64,000 nt of DNA from DASSBG01 sp963800395 (GTDB lineage: Bacteria; Pseudomonadota; Gammaproteobacteria; Xanthomonadales; Rhodanobacteraceae), in the NCBI GenBank assembly GCA_963800395.1, contig CAWDBD010000007.1:1-64000 (forward strand). Reading direction: 5' to 3'. The notes under the pieces were generated by a model. The model saw only the letters and a list, made by a program, of their open reading frames with translations, made no database searches and had not been told where the DNA came from. Numbering within the stretch: the first letter of the stretch is position 1; each line of letters starts with the position of its first letter. Of the stretch, positions 22,394 through 31,232 are shown one piece after another. A program made the position numbers and the translations under genes.

Positions 22394-23263
22394 TCACTCG
22401 CCCGCTCTGTCGCGCAGCGCCGATTCGCGCTGCAGCAAGGCGCGCTTGCGTTCCACGCCCCAGCGATAGCCGGACAAGCCACCATCACTGCGCACCACCC
22501 GGTGGCAGGGAATGGCCAGCGCCAGCTTGTTGTCGGCACAGGCCCGGGCCACGGCACGCGCGGATCCCGGCTTGCCGATGCGGCGTGCGATTTCGGCGTA
22601 GCTGGCTGTTTCGCCCACCGGTATCGCCCGCAATGCCTGCCACACGCGTTGCTGAAACGCCGTCCCGCGAATGTCCAATGGCAAGTTGGCATCGTTGCCC
22701 GGTGACTCGACCAGACTTACCACCTGCGCCACATGCTTTTCGTAGCCGCGGTCGGCACCCACAAGCTCGGCCGCGGCAAAGCGCCTCTGCAACTCCAGCA
22801 GCAATTCGTCGGGGTCGTCACCAAGCATGATCGAGCACACACCGCGTGCGCTTTCGGCCACCAGCACGCTGCCCAGCGAACACTTTCCCAGCGCGAAATG
22901 GATGGTCTCGCCCCGACCGCCCGCACGGTGCCGCTTCGGCGTCATGCCCAGCCGCGCACTGCTGTCGGCGTAGAAGCGCGCACTCGACTCGAAACCCGCT
23001 GCGTGCATGGCGTCGGTAACCGTGGTGTTTTGAGCGAGCTTCCGCCGCGCCCGGTCCCAGCGGATGGCCTGGGCGTAGGCGTGCGGCGTGACGCCAGTAA
23101 GCTGCTTGAAAATGCGGTGAAAGTGGCGCTCGGCCAGACCGGCCCGGGCGGCCAGCTCGGCCACCCGCGGAATCGCATCACTGGTCTCGATATGCCTGCA
23201 CGCATCGGCCACCAGGCTGGCGTGGCGCGTATCGGCGTGGGTTTTCCGTTGGGCTGTGGCCAT
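22394..23263 (-). CDS. Ada-like regulator / O6-methylguanine-DNA methyltransferase lacking the N-terminal Ada domain
   Basis: A 289 aa bifunctional protein (ATG 23263). Residues about 15-110 form an AraC-type DNA-binding domain (VADACRHIETSDAIPRVAEL to GFESSARFYADSSARLGMTP) and the rest is the suicide alkyltransferase, with FALGKCSLGSVLVAESARG, QRVWQALRAIPVGETASYAE and the active-site PCHRVVRSDGG. The Cys38-type metal-binding N-terminal domain of E. coli Ada, which senses methylphosphotriesters, is absent, although an in-frame ATG at 23317 could add 18 residues. It should repair O6-methylguanine, but how it would be switched on is unclear. alkB follows 174 bases downstream. Confidence 0.87.
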   Translation of the reverse strand: MATAQRKTHADTRHASLVADACRHIETSDAIPRVAELAARAGLAERHFHRIFKQLTGVTPHAYAQAIRWDRARRKLAQNTTVTDAMHAAGFESSARFYADSSARLGMTPKRHRAGGRGETIHFALGKCSLGSVLVAESARGVCSIMLGDDPDELLLELQRRFAAAELVGADRGYEKHVAQVVSLVESPGNDANLPLDIRGTAFQQRVWQALRAIPVGETASYAEIARRIGKPGSARAVARACADNKLALAIPCHRVVRSDGGLSGYRWGVERKRALLQRESALRDRAGE

Positions 23264-23346
23264 GGTCGCTTTCGTGCGTTGAACCTGCACCCAGTATGCC
23301 AAGGCCGGCCACAGCATACACTCCGTTTTCTGCCTTCCGAGAGAAG

Positions 23347-25134
23347 TCAGCCCTGTGGCAACTGGTGACCGCCAGGGCTGGCCGCATGCGCCTGCGGCAG
23401 GCCGTTCGGGCAGGCCTGTCCCGGGCACTGGCATTGCTGCTGGTTGCGCAGACATTGAAAGTGAACGGCGCGCTGTCCGCTGCGCACGGCATCGGTGACA
23501 TCAACAAAATGGCCGTCCTGCCAGGCGAGGAAAATGGCGTGCTTCATGCGGCGTGGATCGATACCGGGAAACAGATTGAGATAGACCACCTCGATGTTAC
23601 TGATCTGCATCCAGGGAACGCGTTTGCCGCCATCGTACAGTGGCAGCATCGGTGCAACATCTCCCGGTTGCAGCGCATCGCGCGACACCATCTGGAACCA
23701 TGGTGTGCCCTCGCCTTGAATCAGGCAGTTGCGTACGCCGGACGAGGCGGGTGCAATCGATTTGACTATCGCGCCGGCAAACGGAACGAAATAGTAACGC
23801 TGCGACTTGTCGACATCGAGAAGGTAAATCTGGCACCCTTTTTGTGGCAACCGCTCATGCGAAATGGAATCGATCGCGGCATCGGCGAGCGCCTTGCCTT
23901 TCAATGATCCGCGCGCGTACTGTTGCGCGACCTGGTGCGCCACCAGGGCCATGGGCAGCATGATCAGCACGCTCGCAACCATGGCGGTGGTGCGCAAACC
24001 GGTTCTCCTGATGTCCGATTTGCTGTGCCATCCAAGCACCGCCAATTTGGCAAGCAGCAGACTCAAGCCACACAGCGATAGGTAGTAGAAGCGCGAGAGG
24101 AACACTGCCAGCCACGGCGAATCGGGGGGACCGAAGAAAATCGCGTTGGCCCTTGTCGTGGGCGATTGAACGATGCCCGGCATCAGCAGTAGCGCCAGCG
24201 CGGCCAGGAGCATCACGCTTGCTTCATGATTGCCGCGCTGACGCCAGGCTTCGCGCACGCCCGCGACGGCAATCACCAGCCACAGCACCAGGCCGGCGGA
24301 GCACAACACGCGCCCCAGCAGCGACTGACGTGGCCAGAAGGCGATGAAACGGCCATATCCCTGCACCCAGTGCAGAAATCCCTGGGCAATGATTTCCACC
24401 AACGGCGCGCCGTGCAGCAACATGGTCGCTCCCGGCCCCTGCAGCAACCAGCTGCGCCAGGCCAGCCAGGCCAGCGACATCAGCCCGATGAGCACGATGG
24501 CCACCCGCTGGCGGGTCCAGAAGCGTCGCTCACCGGCTCGCGGCCACACCCACAACAAGCCGATCGGCGCCACGATCACCAGGCCAATCTCCTTCGATAG
24601 CAGCGCCGCCAGCGTCAGCAGGAGTGTGGCGATCAGCTGACTCGTGCGTCCCTCGCGGCGGTAGCCCAGTGCCGCAACCATCGCCAGAAGGGAAAACACG
24701 CTGGCCAGCAGATCAAAGCGATCGGACAGCCACAGGCTGGTACCGATCCCAATGGGATGCAGCGCAAAGATCAGGGCCGCGATCAGGGCGGCCAGGCGCT
24801 TGCCGGTCATGTCGAACGCCAGCTTTCCCAGCACCAGAGCCACCGACAGGTGCAGGAGCAGATTGCACAAATACTGGGGCATGCTGGCCGTGTGAAACAG
24901 CTTCACGGTCAGCCACCAGAACAGCATCGTCAGTGGCCGGTAGAACAGGCTTCCCGGAAAATGGTCATGCACAAAGATCGGCAGCGGGTTGCCCAGCATG
25001 CGCGAGTAGGCCAGCAGGCCAAAATCGTCCAGCACGAAGTAGCTCGACAGAGCAGGTGCATAAGCCCAGAAGATGGCCAGCACAAGCACGCCCACTGCTG
25101 CCCAATACAGGGTGCGGTGCGAAAACCTTGTCAT
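23347..25134 (-). CDS. GT-C type multi-pass membrane protein (putative glycosyltransferase)
   Basis: A 595 aa integral membrane protein with roughly eleven hydrophobic helices in the first 400 residues and a soluble C-terminal domain. The first loop has FVLDDFGLLAY with D36-D37 next to helix one, a signature of GT-C glycosyltransferases that use polyprenyl-phosphate sugar donors, and LHPIGIGTSLWLSDRFDLLA resembles the loop seen in bacterial TPR-linked O-GlcNAc-like transferase relatives. The C-terminal half (residues about 420-560) contains YYFVPFAGAIVKSIAPASSG. The tail is Gln/Cys-rich. The start at 25134 is preferred to the TTG at 25164. Enzyme activity and acceptor are inferred only. Confidence 0.7.
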   Translation of the reverse strand: MTRFSHRTLYWAAVGVLVLAIFWAYAPALSSYFVLDDFGLLAYSRMLGNPLPIFVHDHFPGSLFYRPLTMLFWWLTVKLFHTASMPQYLCNLLLHLSVALVLGKLAFDMTGKRLAALIAALIFALHPIGIGTSLWLSDRFDLLASVFSLLAMVAALGYRREGRTSQLIATLLLTLAALLSKEIGLVIVAPIGLLWVWPRAGERRFWTRQRVAIVLIGLMSLAWLAWRSWLLQGPGATMLLHGAPLVEIIAQGFLHWVQGYGRFIAFWPRQSLLGRVLCSAGLVLWLVIAVAGVREAWRQRGNHEASVMLLAALALLLMPGIVQSPTTRANAIFFGPPDSPWLAVFLSRFYYLSLCGLSLLLAKLAVLGWHSKSDIRRTGLRTTAMVASVLIMLPMALVAHQVAQQYARGSLKGKALADAAIDSISHERLPQKGCQIYLLDVDKSQRYYFVPFAGAIVKSIAPASSGVRNCLIQGEGTPWFQMVSRDALQPGDVAPMLPLYDGGKRVPWMQISNIEVVYLNLFPGIDPRRMKHAIFLAWQDGHFVDVTDAVRSGQRAVHFQCLRNQQQCQCPGQACPNGLPQAHAASPGGHQLPQG

Positions 25135-25166
25135 TCCGGGGTCATCCTTGCTGTCATCGGGCAAGT

Positions 25167-26525
25167 CTACTTGCCGATACAGAAGTCGGCAAAGATGCGC
25201 CCCAGCAGATCATCGCTGGTGAACTGTCCGGTGATGCCGGCAAGGGCCTCCTGCATGTTGCGCAGTTCCTCGGCCGCGACTTCGCCGGCCTGCTCTTCGC
25301 GCAGGGCGTGTTCGGCAAGTTGCAGGTGACTGGCCGCATCTTCCAGTGCCGCGACATGGCGCGCGCGGGCGCTCATTGAATCTTCGCCGGCGGCTTCGAC
25401 CCCGGACAAGTGCTTGAGGCTGGCATGCAGGTGATCCATGCCGCGGCCATCGAGGGCGGACAGCCACAGGTGTTCCACCTCGCCGCGCCGTTCGCTGCGT
25501 GGTTCGGCATCATCAAGATCTATCTTGTTGTGCACCACCAGGCGTGCGGCAGTCTCTGGCAGATCGTCGAGCAGGGCGAGGTCCGCGTCGGCGTGCGCAT
25601 CGTCGGTGACCAGCAGGCCCAGGTCGGCGCGCTGCATTTCCGCGCGCGCGCGGCGCATGCCTTCGCGCTCGATGGCGTCATCGGCGTCGTGCAGACCGGC
25701 GGTATCAACCAGGGTCAGGCCGACGCCGTCGATATCCAGGTGTTCGGAAATGAGGTCGCGGGTGGTGCCGGGGATCTCGGTGACGATGGCGCGCGCGCTG
25801 CCGGCAAGAGCGTTGAGCAGACTGGACTTGCCGGCGTTGGGGCGACCGATGATGACGGCGTGCAGGCCCCGTGCCAGGCGTACGCCTCGGCGCGAACTGT
25901 GCAGCAGCTCGGTCAACTGCTGTTTCAGGCCCGCAAGCAGCGTGGACAGCTCCGGGGCAGCGAGAAAGTCGATTTCCTCTTCCGGGAAATCGATCGCGGC
26001 CTCGATCCAGATGCGCGTGCGGATGCAGGCTTCGGTGAGTGCACTGACCTTGTCCGAGAAGGCGCCCTGCAGCGAGCGCATGGCAGCGCGTGCTGATGCT
26101 TCCGAGGTGCTGGCAATCAGGTCGGCCACGGCTTCGGCCTGGGCCAGATCCAGCTTGCCGTTGAGGAAGGCGCGTGCGGTGAATTCACCGGCTTGCGCCA
26201 TGCGCGCGCCGAGTTCCAGCACGCGCTTGAGCAGCAGGTCCAGCAGCACCGGGCTGCCGTGCCCGTGCAGTTCCAGCACATGCTCGCCGGTATAGGAATG
26301 GGGTGCGGGGAAATACAGCAACAGCACCTTGTCTATGGGCTCGCCGCTGCCGTCATGCACCGTGGCCAGGTGTGCATGGCGGGCGTTCGGTTGGCGGCCG
26401 AGGATGGCTTCGGCGATGGCCGGCGCTTGCGGCCCGGACACGCGCAATACACCGACACCGGCGGCGCCGCGCGCGGTGGCCTGGGCGGCAATGGTGTCGG
26501 TGGCGGGTGTGGGCTCGCGAGTCAC
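25167..26525 (-). CDS. mnmE: tRNA modification GTPase MnmE (TrmE)
   Basis: A 452 aa GTPase that, with MnmG, installs 5-carboxymethylaminomethyl on the wobble uridine of certain tRNAs. The N-terminal tetrahydrofolate-binding domain includes GVGVLRVSGPQAPAIAEAIL and PHSYTGEHVLELHGHGSPV. The G domain has G1 IIGRPNAGKSSLLNALAG, G2 TEIPGTTRDLI, G3 LVDTAGLHDAD and NKID. The C-terminal FCIGK carries the conserved catalytic cysteine. The start codon is GTG at 26525. Position next to yidC and rnpA is the usual origin arrangement. Confidence 0.97.
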   Translation of the reverse strand: MTREPTPATDTIAAQATARGAAGVGVLRVSGPQAPAIAEAILGRQPNARHAHLATVHDGSGEPIDKVLLLYFPAPHSYTGEHVLELHGHGSPVLLDLLLKRVLELGARMAQAGEFTARAFLNGKLDLAQAEAVADLIASTSEASARAAMRSLQGAFSDKVSALTEACIRTRIWIEAAIDFPEEEIDFLAAPELSTLLAGLKQQLTELLHSSRRGVRLARGLHAVIIGRPNAGKSSLLNALAGSARAIVTEIPGTTRDLISEHLDIDGVGLTLVDTAGLHDADDAIEREGMRRARAEMQRADLGLLVTDDAHADADLALLDDLPETAARLVVHNKIDLDDAEPRSERRGEVEHLWLSALDGRGMDHLHASLKHLSGVEAAGEDSMSARARHVAALEDAASHLQLAEHALREEQAGEVAAEELRNMQEALAGITGQFTSDDLLGRIFADFCIGK

Positions 26526-26958
26526 AGGTTCATTGTCGTATATCGAGTCGCTTGCATGGCGTGACGCATGCTGATGGCGATTGGAAGCCTCTGTCAGAAA
26601 TCAGACCGCGAAGGATACACAGGGCGCGCAGCAGAACAGATATTTTCCGGCTTTTTGCGCGCTTTGCGTCCTTCGCGGACAAAGACCATGGCGTTCAAGC
26701 CAGGCTGCTCGCCGCTGCGAAAAATGGATCCCGGGTTCCTCGCTGCGCTCGGCCCCGGGATGACGAAAATGCGATGCCCCGGATCCTGTGCCCCGGATCC
26801 CGTGCCCCGGATCCCGTGCCCCGTGCCCCGTGCCCCGTGCCCCGTGCCCCGTGTCCCGAGTCCCGAGTCCCGAGTCCCGAGTCCCGAGTCCCGAGTCCCG
26901 CAGAGATTATCGAACCACGGGACGCTGCCGGCCGCGACATAACCGCAACCGGCAGGCT
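26526..26958. other. yidC-mnmE intergenic region with repeats
   Basis: A 433-bp region without a gene. It contains an inverted repeat about 26728-26763 (ATCCCGGGTTCCTCGCTGCG facing CTCGGCCCCGGGAT) of the dispersed xanthomonad type, and the period-7 array at 26776-26901. No promoter or terminator could be fixed confidently. Confidence 0.6.
26776..26901. repeat. Period-7 tandem repeat array
   Basis: Three 14-base units of the type CCCCGGATCCCGTG (26776-26817) are followed by about five GCCCCGT units (26818-26853) and then about seven TCCCGAG units (26854-26901). The array thus changes unit sequence twice while keeping a 7-base register, the pattern left by repeated slippage and homogenisation. 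A two-copy version of the same heptamer (reverse orientation ACTCGGG) lies at the window start, about positions 14-28. Confidence 0.85.
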
Positions 26959-28713
26959 TCAGGCCGCCTTCTTCGCCTCGTGCGCCTCGAATCGGCGCAT
27001 GATGAACCACATCTGCAGCAGGCTGATAAGCGCGTTGGTGCAGTAGTAGAGCACCAGGCCGGCCGGGAACAGGGCGAACATCGCTGCAAAGGCCACCGGC
27101 ATGATCTTCATGATCTTGGCCTGGGTCGGATCCATGCCCGTGGTCGGGGTCAGGAACTGGGTGGCCAGCATCAGCGCGCCGTTGAGAATGGGCAGCACGA
27201 AGTAGGGGTCCGGCGCCGACAGGTCGTGGATCCACAGAATGAACGGCGCCTGGCGCAGCTCGACGCTCTGCATGAGCATGTAGTACAGGGCGAAAAACAC
27301 CGGAATCTGTACCAGGGTGGGCAGGCAGCCAGCCATGGGGTTGGCCTTTTCCTTCTTGTACAGGTCCATCATGGCCTGTTGCTGCTGGCGCTTGTCGTCG
27401 GCGTAGCGTTCCTTGAGCGCCTTGACCTTCGGTTGCAGCTTGCGCATCTTGGCCATCGAGCGGTATTGCGCTTCGCTGAGCTTGAAGAACAGGCCCTTGA
27501 TCAGCAGCAGCAGCAGGATGATGGCAAAGCCCCAGTTGCCGGTCAGGGCATGGAACTTGGACAGCACCCAGTGCAGCGGCTGCGAAATGATGGTCAGCTT
27601 GCCGTAGTCGACGGCGAGGTCCAGATGCGGCGCCACCTTCTCCAGCAGGCCGGGCAGCTTGGGCCCGATGAACAAGTCGATCTGGTCGCCGCCGCTCTTG
27701 CCGGGCTTGACCGTGAAGGCCGGGCCGGTAGCGCGCAGCAGATAGTGGGGCTGCTGCGGGCCCTGAACCACGATGCTGCTGTACTGGTCGGTTTCGCCGG
27801 CAGGCGGAATCCAGGCTGCAAAGAAGTAGTGTTGCAGCATGGCCAGCCAGCCGCCCTTGACCTGGGCCTTGAGCGGATCGTCATGGAAGTCGTCGAATTT
27901 CAGCTTGGAGAACTTGTTCTCTTCGCTGTACCAGCCGGCCCCGAAAAAGCTGTAGCGCGACGGGTCGGAGAAGCCGAACATGTGGCCTTTCTCGGGTTTC
28001 GGCGGTGTGACCCGCTGGAACTGCCGATAGGCATTGCCGGTCCACGGCTGGCCGCTGTGGTTGACGACCTGCTGTTCCAGCTTGATGACATAGCTGCCAC
28101 GAGTCAGGGTATAAGTCTTGATGACCTCGATACCGCTGGGATCCTGCCAGCTGAAGGCAACCTTGAGCGTGTCCTGCCCGTTGTCCAGCGTGTAGCTGCT
28201 GGCGCTGCTGCTGAAGTCGGCCTTGTGATTGGGGGCTGCGGCGCTGGCACTGACCAGGCCGCTCTGGGCCAGGTACAGGCGGGCCGGGCTGTCGTCCAGC
28301 AGGCGCACCGGCTTGTCCTTGCCCAGCTCGACCGGATAGGCCTTGAGGTCGGCCTGGACGATGCTGGCACCATGGCTGTCGATGGTCAGGTGCAACAGGT
28401 CGGTATCAACGGATACCAGTTTGCCGTGGGCCATCTCCGGCGTGTTGCTGACCTTCGGGGTGACAGTCTGCGCGTCCGGGCTGGCTTGCGTGCTGCCGGT
28501 GGCGGCCGTGGGGGTCGGTACCGATCCGGCCAGCGTGCCAGCCGAGGCCGGCACGGCCTGATCGTTCTGCGCAGATGCGGCCGGTGTGGCCTGGTTGCTG
28601 GTCGCCACTGCTTGACGGGCCGGCGGGGTGGCGTAGTCCTGCTCCCATGCGCTGTAGAGCATCCAGCCGAGAAAGATCACCGCGATGATCATCAAGGTGC
28701 GTGTCTGGTTCAT
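26959..28713 (-). CDS. yidC: Membrane protein insertase YidC
   Basis: A 584 aa inner-membrane insertase that helps membrane proteins enter and fold in the lipid bilayer, alone or with SecYEG. An N-terminal anchor (TLMIIAVIFLGWMLYSAW) is followed by an Ala/Thr-rich linker and the large periplasmic domain (VKTYTLTRGSYVIKLEQQVV in the region about 230-250). The conserved five-helix core begins around residue 355 and includes FAIILLLLLIKGLFFKLSEA, AGCLPTLVQIPVFFALYYML and LFPAGLVLYYCTNALISLLQ. The positively charged C-terminus is short. It follows rnpA by 33 bases. No yidD lies between rnpA and yidC. Confidence 0.97.
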   Translation of the reverse strand: MNQTRTLMIIAVIFLGWMLYSAWEQDYATPPARQAVATSNQATPAASAQNDQAVPASAGTLAGSVPTPTAATGSTQASPDAQTVTPKVSNTPEMAHGKLVSVDTDLLHLTIDSHGASIVQADLKAYPVELGKDKPVRLLDDSPARLYLAQSGLVSASAAAPNHKADFSSSASSYTLDNGQDTLKVAFSWQDPSGIEVIKTYTLTRGSYVIKLEQQVVNHSGQPWTGNAYRQFQRVTPPKPEKGHMFGFSDPSRYSFFGAGWYSEENKFSKLKFDDFHDDPLKAQVKGGWLAMLQHYFFAAWIPPAGETDQYSSIVVQGPQQPHYLLRATGPAFTVKPGKSGGDQIDLFIGPKLPGLLEKVAPHLDLAVDYGKLTIISQPLHWVLSKFHALTGNWGFAIILLLLLIKGLFFKLSEAQYRSMAKMRKLQPKVKALKERYADDKRQQQQAMMDLYKKEKANPMAGCLPTLVQIPVFFALYYMLMQSVELRQAPFILWIHDLSAPDPYFVLPILNGALMLATQFLTPTTGMDPTQAKIMKIMPVAFAAMFALFPAGLVLYYCTNALISLLQMWFIMRRFEAHEAKKAA

Positions 28714-28746
28714 GTCAGATTCGTTTCCTTGTCAGCGTCTGCGCTA

Positions 28747-29142
28747 TCAGGTGCGCTGGCTGGTTGGCGGTGTTGGTGCGGCCAGATGATGGTGGCGCTT
28801 CAGCTGCGCCCAGTGTCTTTCCAGTTCCTGCCCGAGTTGTTCGCTGCTGGCAGCGACGGCGGCCGACCGTGTGATCACGAGAAGATCCACCACCGGCAGC
28901 TCCGCGCGGCGCTGGCGAAAGGACTCGCGCACTGTGCGTTTGAGCCGGTTGCGCACCACAGCGAGCTTGCTGGTCTTGCGCGATACCGCCAATCCCAGCC
29001 GCGCCATGTCACCGCTGCCGGGCACATGGCGTATCACAAAAAAACGGCCGCGTAGCGGCTCCCGGCATTTTCGCAGGCCTGCGAAATCAGCGGCGTTGTG
29101 CAGTCGCGCCTCGGGTGGAAACGTGCTGTTGCCCGTCACCAC
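28747..29142 (-). CDS. rnpA: Ribonuclease P protein component
   Basis: A 131 aa basic protein that assists the RNase P RNA in removing 5' leaders from pre-tRNAs. Diagnostic features are FPPEARLHNAADFAGLRK, LGLAVSRKTSKLAVVRNRLK and the RNR motif (VVRNRLKRTVRESFR). The start is one of two tandem GTG codons at 29142 or 29139, 13 bases after the rpmH stop. The C-terminal HHHLAAPTPPTSQRT tail is unstructured. It is the second gene of the rpmH-rnpA-yidC operon. Confidence 0.94.
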   Translation of the reverse strand: MVTGNSTFPPEARLHNAADFAGLRKCREPLRGRFFVIRHVPGSGDMARLGLAVSRKTSKLAVVRNRLKRTVRESFRQRRAELPVVDLLVITRSAAVAASSEQLGQELERHWAQLKRHHHLAAPTPPTSQRT

Positions 29143-29155
29143 CCGATGCTCGGCG

Positions 29156-29290
29156 TCAGGCTGACAGGCGCTTGCGGCCCTTGGCGCGACGCGCCTTGAT
29201 GATCTTGCGGCCGTCGGCAGTTTTCATGCGCGCGCGAAAGCCGTGCTTGCGGGCGCGCTTGAGCACGCTGGGTTGAAAAGTGCGCTTCAT
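29156..29290 (-). CDS. rpmH: 50S ribosomal protein L34
   Basis: A 44 aa basic protein of the large ribosomal subunit: MKRTFQPSVLKRARKHGFRA followed by the RMKTADGRKIIKARRAKGR stretch and the RLSA end, which is the complete L34 family pattern. The ATG is at 29290 and the TGA at 29156-29158. It heads the rpmH-rnpA-yidC operon and is divergent from dnaA. Confidence 0.98.
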   Translation of the reverse strand: MKRTFQPSVLKRARKHGFRARMKTADGRKIIKARRAKGRKRLSA

Positions 29291-29328
29291 GATTGGATCC
29301 GTTTGATGAGGCGGGAAAAAGACCGGCA

Positions 29329-29358
29329 AGCTTACGTTCTAATCGGCTTCCCTGTCAA
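29329..29358 (-). promoter_or_regulatory. Candidate rpmH operon promoter
   Basis: On the minus strand TTGACA (29353-29358) is followed after 18 bases by TAAGCT (29329-29334), about 38 bases upstream of the rpmH start codon. A perfect -35 with a weak -10 fits a ribosomal-protein promoter. For dnaA in the other direction, TTGATG and TATGAA 18 bases apart near 29503-29532 are a weaker candidate. The 29291-29651 gap holds no gene. Confidence 0.5.
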
Positions 29359-29651
29359 GTTTGATGCGATTGGCCATCGCCCTGCAAAAGCGCATCGGCA
29401 GTGGTCGGGTGCCGGTTGAGTGAATCGGCCACGCGCGTCATCCTCTCGCCGTAATCGGTCGGGTGGCAACCGGTGTTGCGCAGACCAGTGTGACATGGCT
29501 TGATGGCCATGGTGTGCATCGGGTATGAAGTCGCTGCCTTGAACTGCGTTACACTTGCTCGTCTGGCGACCCGCCTGCCTGTTCCCATGCGCCGCGATCT
29601 TGGACACACCGGCCGGGCAGCACCGGCACTGGACTTGATCAGAAGGTTCCT

Positions 29652-31004
29652 ATGAATGATTTGTGGCACAGCTGCCTGACACGCCTGGAGGCCGAACTGA
29701 GCCAGCAGGAAGTGCATACCTGGCTGCGGCCCCTGCAAGTGCGTTCGGACAGCGACACCCTGCGACTGCTGGCACCCAATGCCTATACGCTGGAGATGGT
29801 GCGCGGCCAGTATCTGGAACGCATTGCCGCCGTGCTCAAGGCCTTGTCCGGTCACGACGTGCCGGTCCGCCTGGAGGTCGGCACGCTGCAACGCGCCATC
29901 AGTGAGGCAACAGCGCCGAGCCCGGCGCCGGTCGGCAACGGCCACGCCGCTCGCCCGGCCGAGCCGCGCCACAGCGACGCGCCGGAACACAATCTGGACC
30001 CGGCCTACACCTTCGACAGTTTCGTCGAAGGCAAGCCCAACCAGCTGGGCAAGGCCGCCGCCACCCAGGTGGCGATGAATCCGGGCCATGCCTACAACCC
30101 GCTGCTGCTGTACGGCGGCACCGGTTTGGGCAAGACACATTTGATGCATGCCGCAGGCAATCTGATTCGCGAACGCAATCCCGGCACACGGGTGCTGTAT
30201 CTGCGCTCCGAGCAGTTCGTCAATGCGATGGTGCGCGCGCTGGCACACAAGAACATGGACGAGTTCAAGGAGCGTTTTCGCACGATCGATGCGCTGCTGA
30301 TCGACGACATCCAGTTTTTTGCCGGCAAGAACTCTACCCAGGAGGAGTTCTTTCATACCTTCAACAACCTGTTCGAGGGCAAACAGCAGATCATCCTGAC
30401 CTGCGACCGCTATCCGCGTGAGGTGGAGAATCTGGAGCCGAGACTGAAGTCGCGCCTGGGCTGGGGCCTGTCGGTGGCAATCGAGCCACCTGATTTCGAG
30501 ACCCGCGCCGCCATCCTGATGTCCAAGGCCAGCAGCAAGGGCATCGACGTTCCCCAGGATGTGGCGATGCTGCTTGCACGGCGCATTCGCTCGAACGTGC
30601 GCGACCTCGAGGGCGCACTCAATACGCTGGCAGCCCGCGCCAATTTCTTCGGCCGCGAGATCAGCGTCAATTTCACCCAGGAAACCCTGCGTGACCTGTT
30701 GAGCGTGCACGCGCACGCCGTCAACCTTCCCAATATCCAGCGCACGGTGGCCGATTACTACCAGGTGCGCCTGTCCGATCTGCTTTCCAAGAGCCGGGTG
30801 CGCTCGCTGGCGCGGCCGCGACAGATGGCAATGGCCCTGGCCAAGGAACTGACCGAGAACAGCCTGCCGGAAATTGGCGAAGCGTTCGGAGGTCGTGACC
30901 ATACGACGGTATTGCATGCCTGTCGCACCATTCGCGGTTTGTGCGAGGATGACCCACGCATGCAGCAGGATTGGGTCAAGCTGAGCCGCATCCTGACCGG
31001 CTGA
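29652..31004 (+). CDS. dnaA: Chromosomal replication initiator DnaA
   Basis: A 450 aa AAA+ initiator that binds DnaA boxes in oriC and melts the origin. Domain I starts MNDLWHSCLTRLEAELSQQE, a variable linker (Ala/Pro-rich, about 85-115) is domain II, and domain III has Walker A GGTGLGKTHLMHA and Walker B LLIDDIQFFAGK. Domain IV at the C-terminus has RQMAMALAKELTENSLPEIG and the signature GGRDHTTVLHACRTI that reads the DnaA box. AGAAGG precedes the ATG. The dnaA-dnaN gap downstream is the likely origin. Confidence 0.99.
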   Translation: MNDLWHSCLTRLEAELSQQEVHTWLRPLQVRSDSDTLRLLAPNAYTLEMVRGQYLERIAAVLKALSGHDVPVRLEVGTLQRAISEATAPSPAPVGNGHAARPAEPRHSDAPEHNLDPAYTFDSFVEGKPNQLGKAAATQVAMNPGHAYNPLLLYGGTGLGKTHLMHAAGNLIRERNPGTRVLYLRSEQFVNAMVRALAHKNMDEFKERFRTIDALLIDDIQFFAGKNSTQEEFFHTFNNLFEGKQQIILTCDRYPREVENLEPRLKSRLGWGLSVAIEPPDFETRAAILMSKASSKGIDVPQDVAMLLARRIRSNVRDLEGALNTLAARANFFGREISVNFTQETLRDLLSVHAHAVNLPNIQRTVADYYQVRLSDLLSKSRVRSLARPRQMAMALAKELTENSLPEIGEAFGGRDHTTVLHACRTIRGLCEDDPRMQQDWVKLSRILTG

Positions 31005-31232
31005 CAGGATCCTGTGCGCAAGTGGGGAACCAGCCTGTGGACAAGAATTGGATAAGCCGTCAGAAGACACTTATCCACAGACCACGCACAGCCAGCAAGA
31101 AACACAGCACACAAGCTAAATAAATGTAAGTATCTGAAAAACAACAAGAAATAAGGGTTGTTAAGCAATCCACAGCCCCTACAACAACGACTAATTCATA
31201 CTTATCAACAATAATGATTGAAGGAAAGGGCC
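31005..31232. other. oriC candidate (dnaA-dnaN intergenic region)
   Basis: Four DnaA-box-like sites occur in 228 bases: TTGTCCACAG on the minus strand (31035-31044), a perfect TTATCCACAG on the plus strand (31071-31080), CAATCCACAG (31166-31175) and TTATCAACA (31202-31210). Between the second and third lies an AT-rich stretch (about 31100-31165) markedly richer in A and T than the rest of the window, suited to strand opening. It has the expected location for an oriC between dnaA and dnaN, though a functional origin was not demonstrated here. Confidence 0.75.

Noticed and set aside
26788..29055. 755-codon open frame on the plus strand across yidC and rnpA
   Set aside because: It is the antisense of two conserved genes in GC-rich DNA; the product starts in the heptamer repeats and has no family resemblance.
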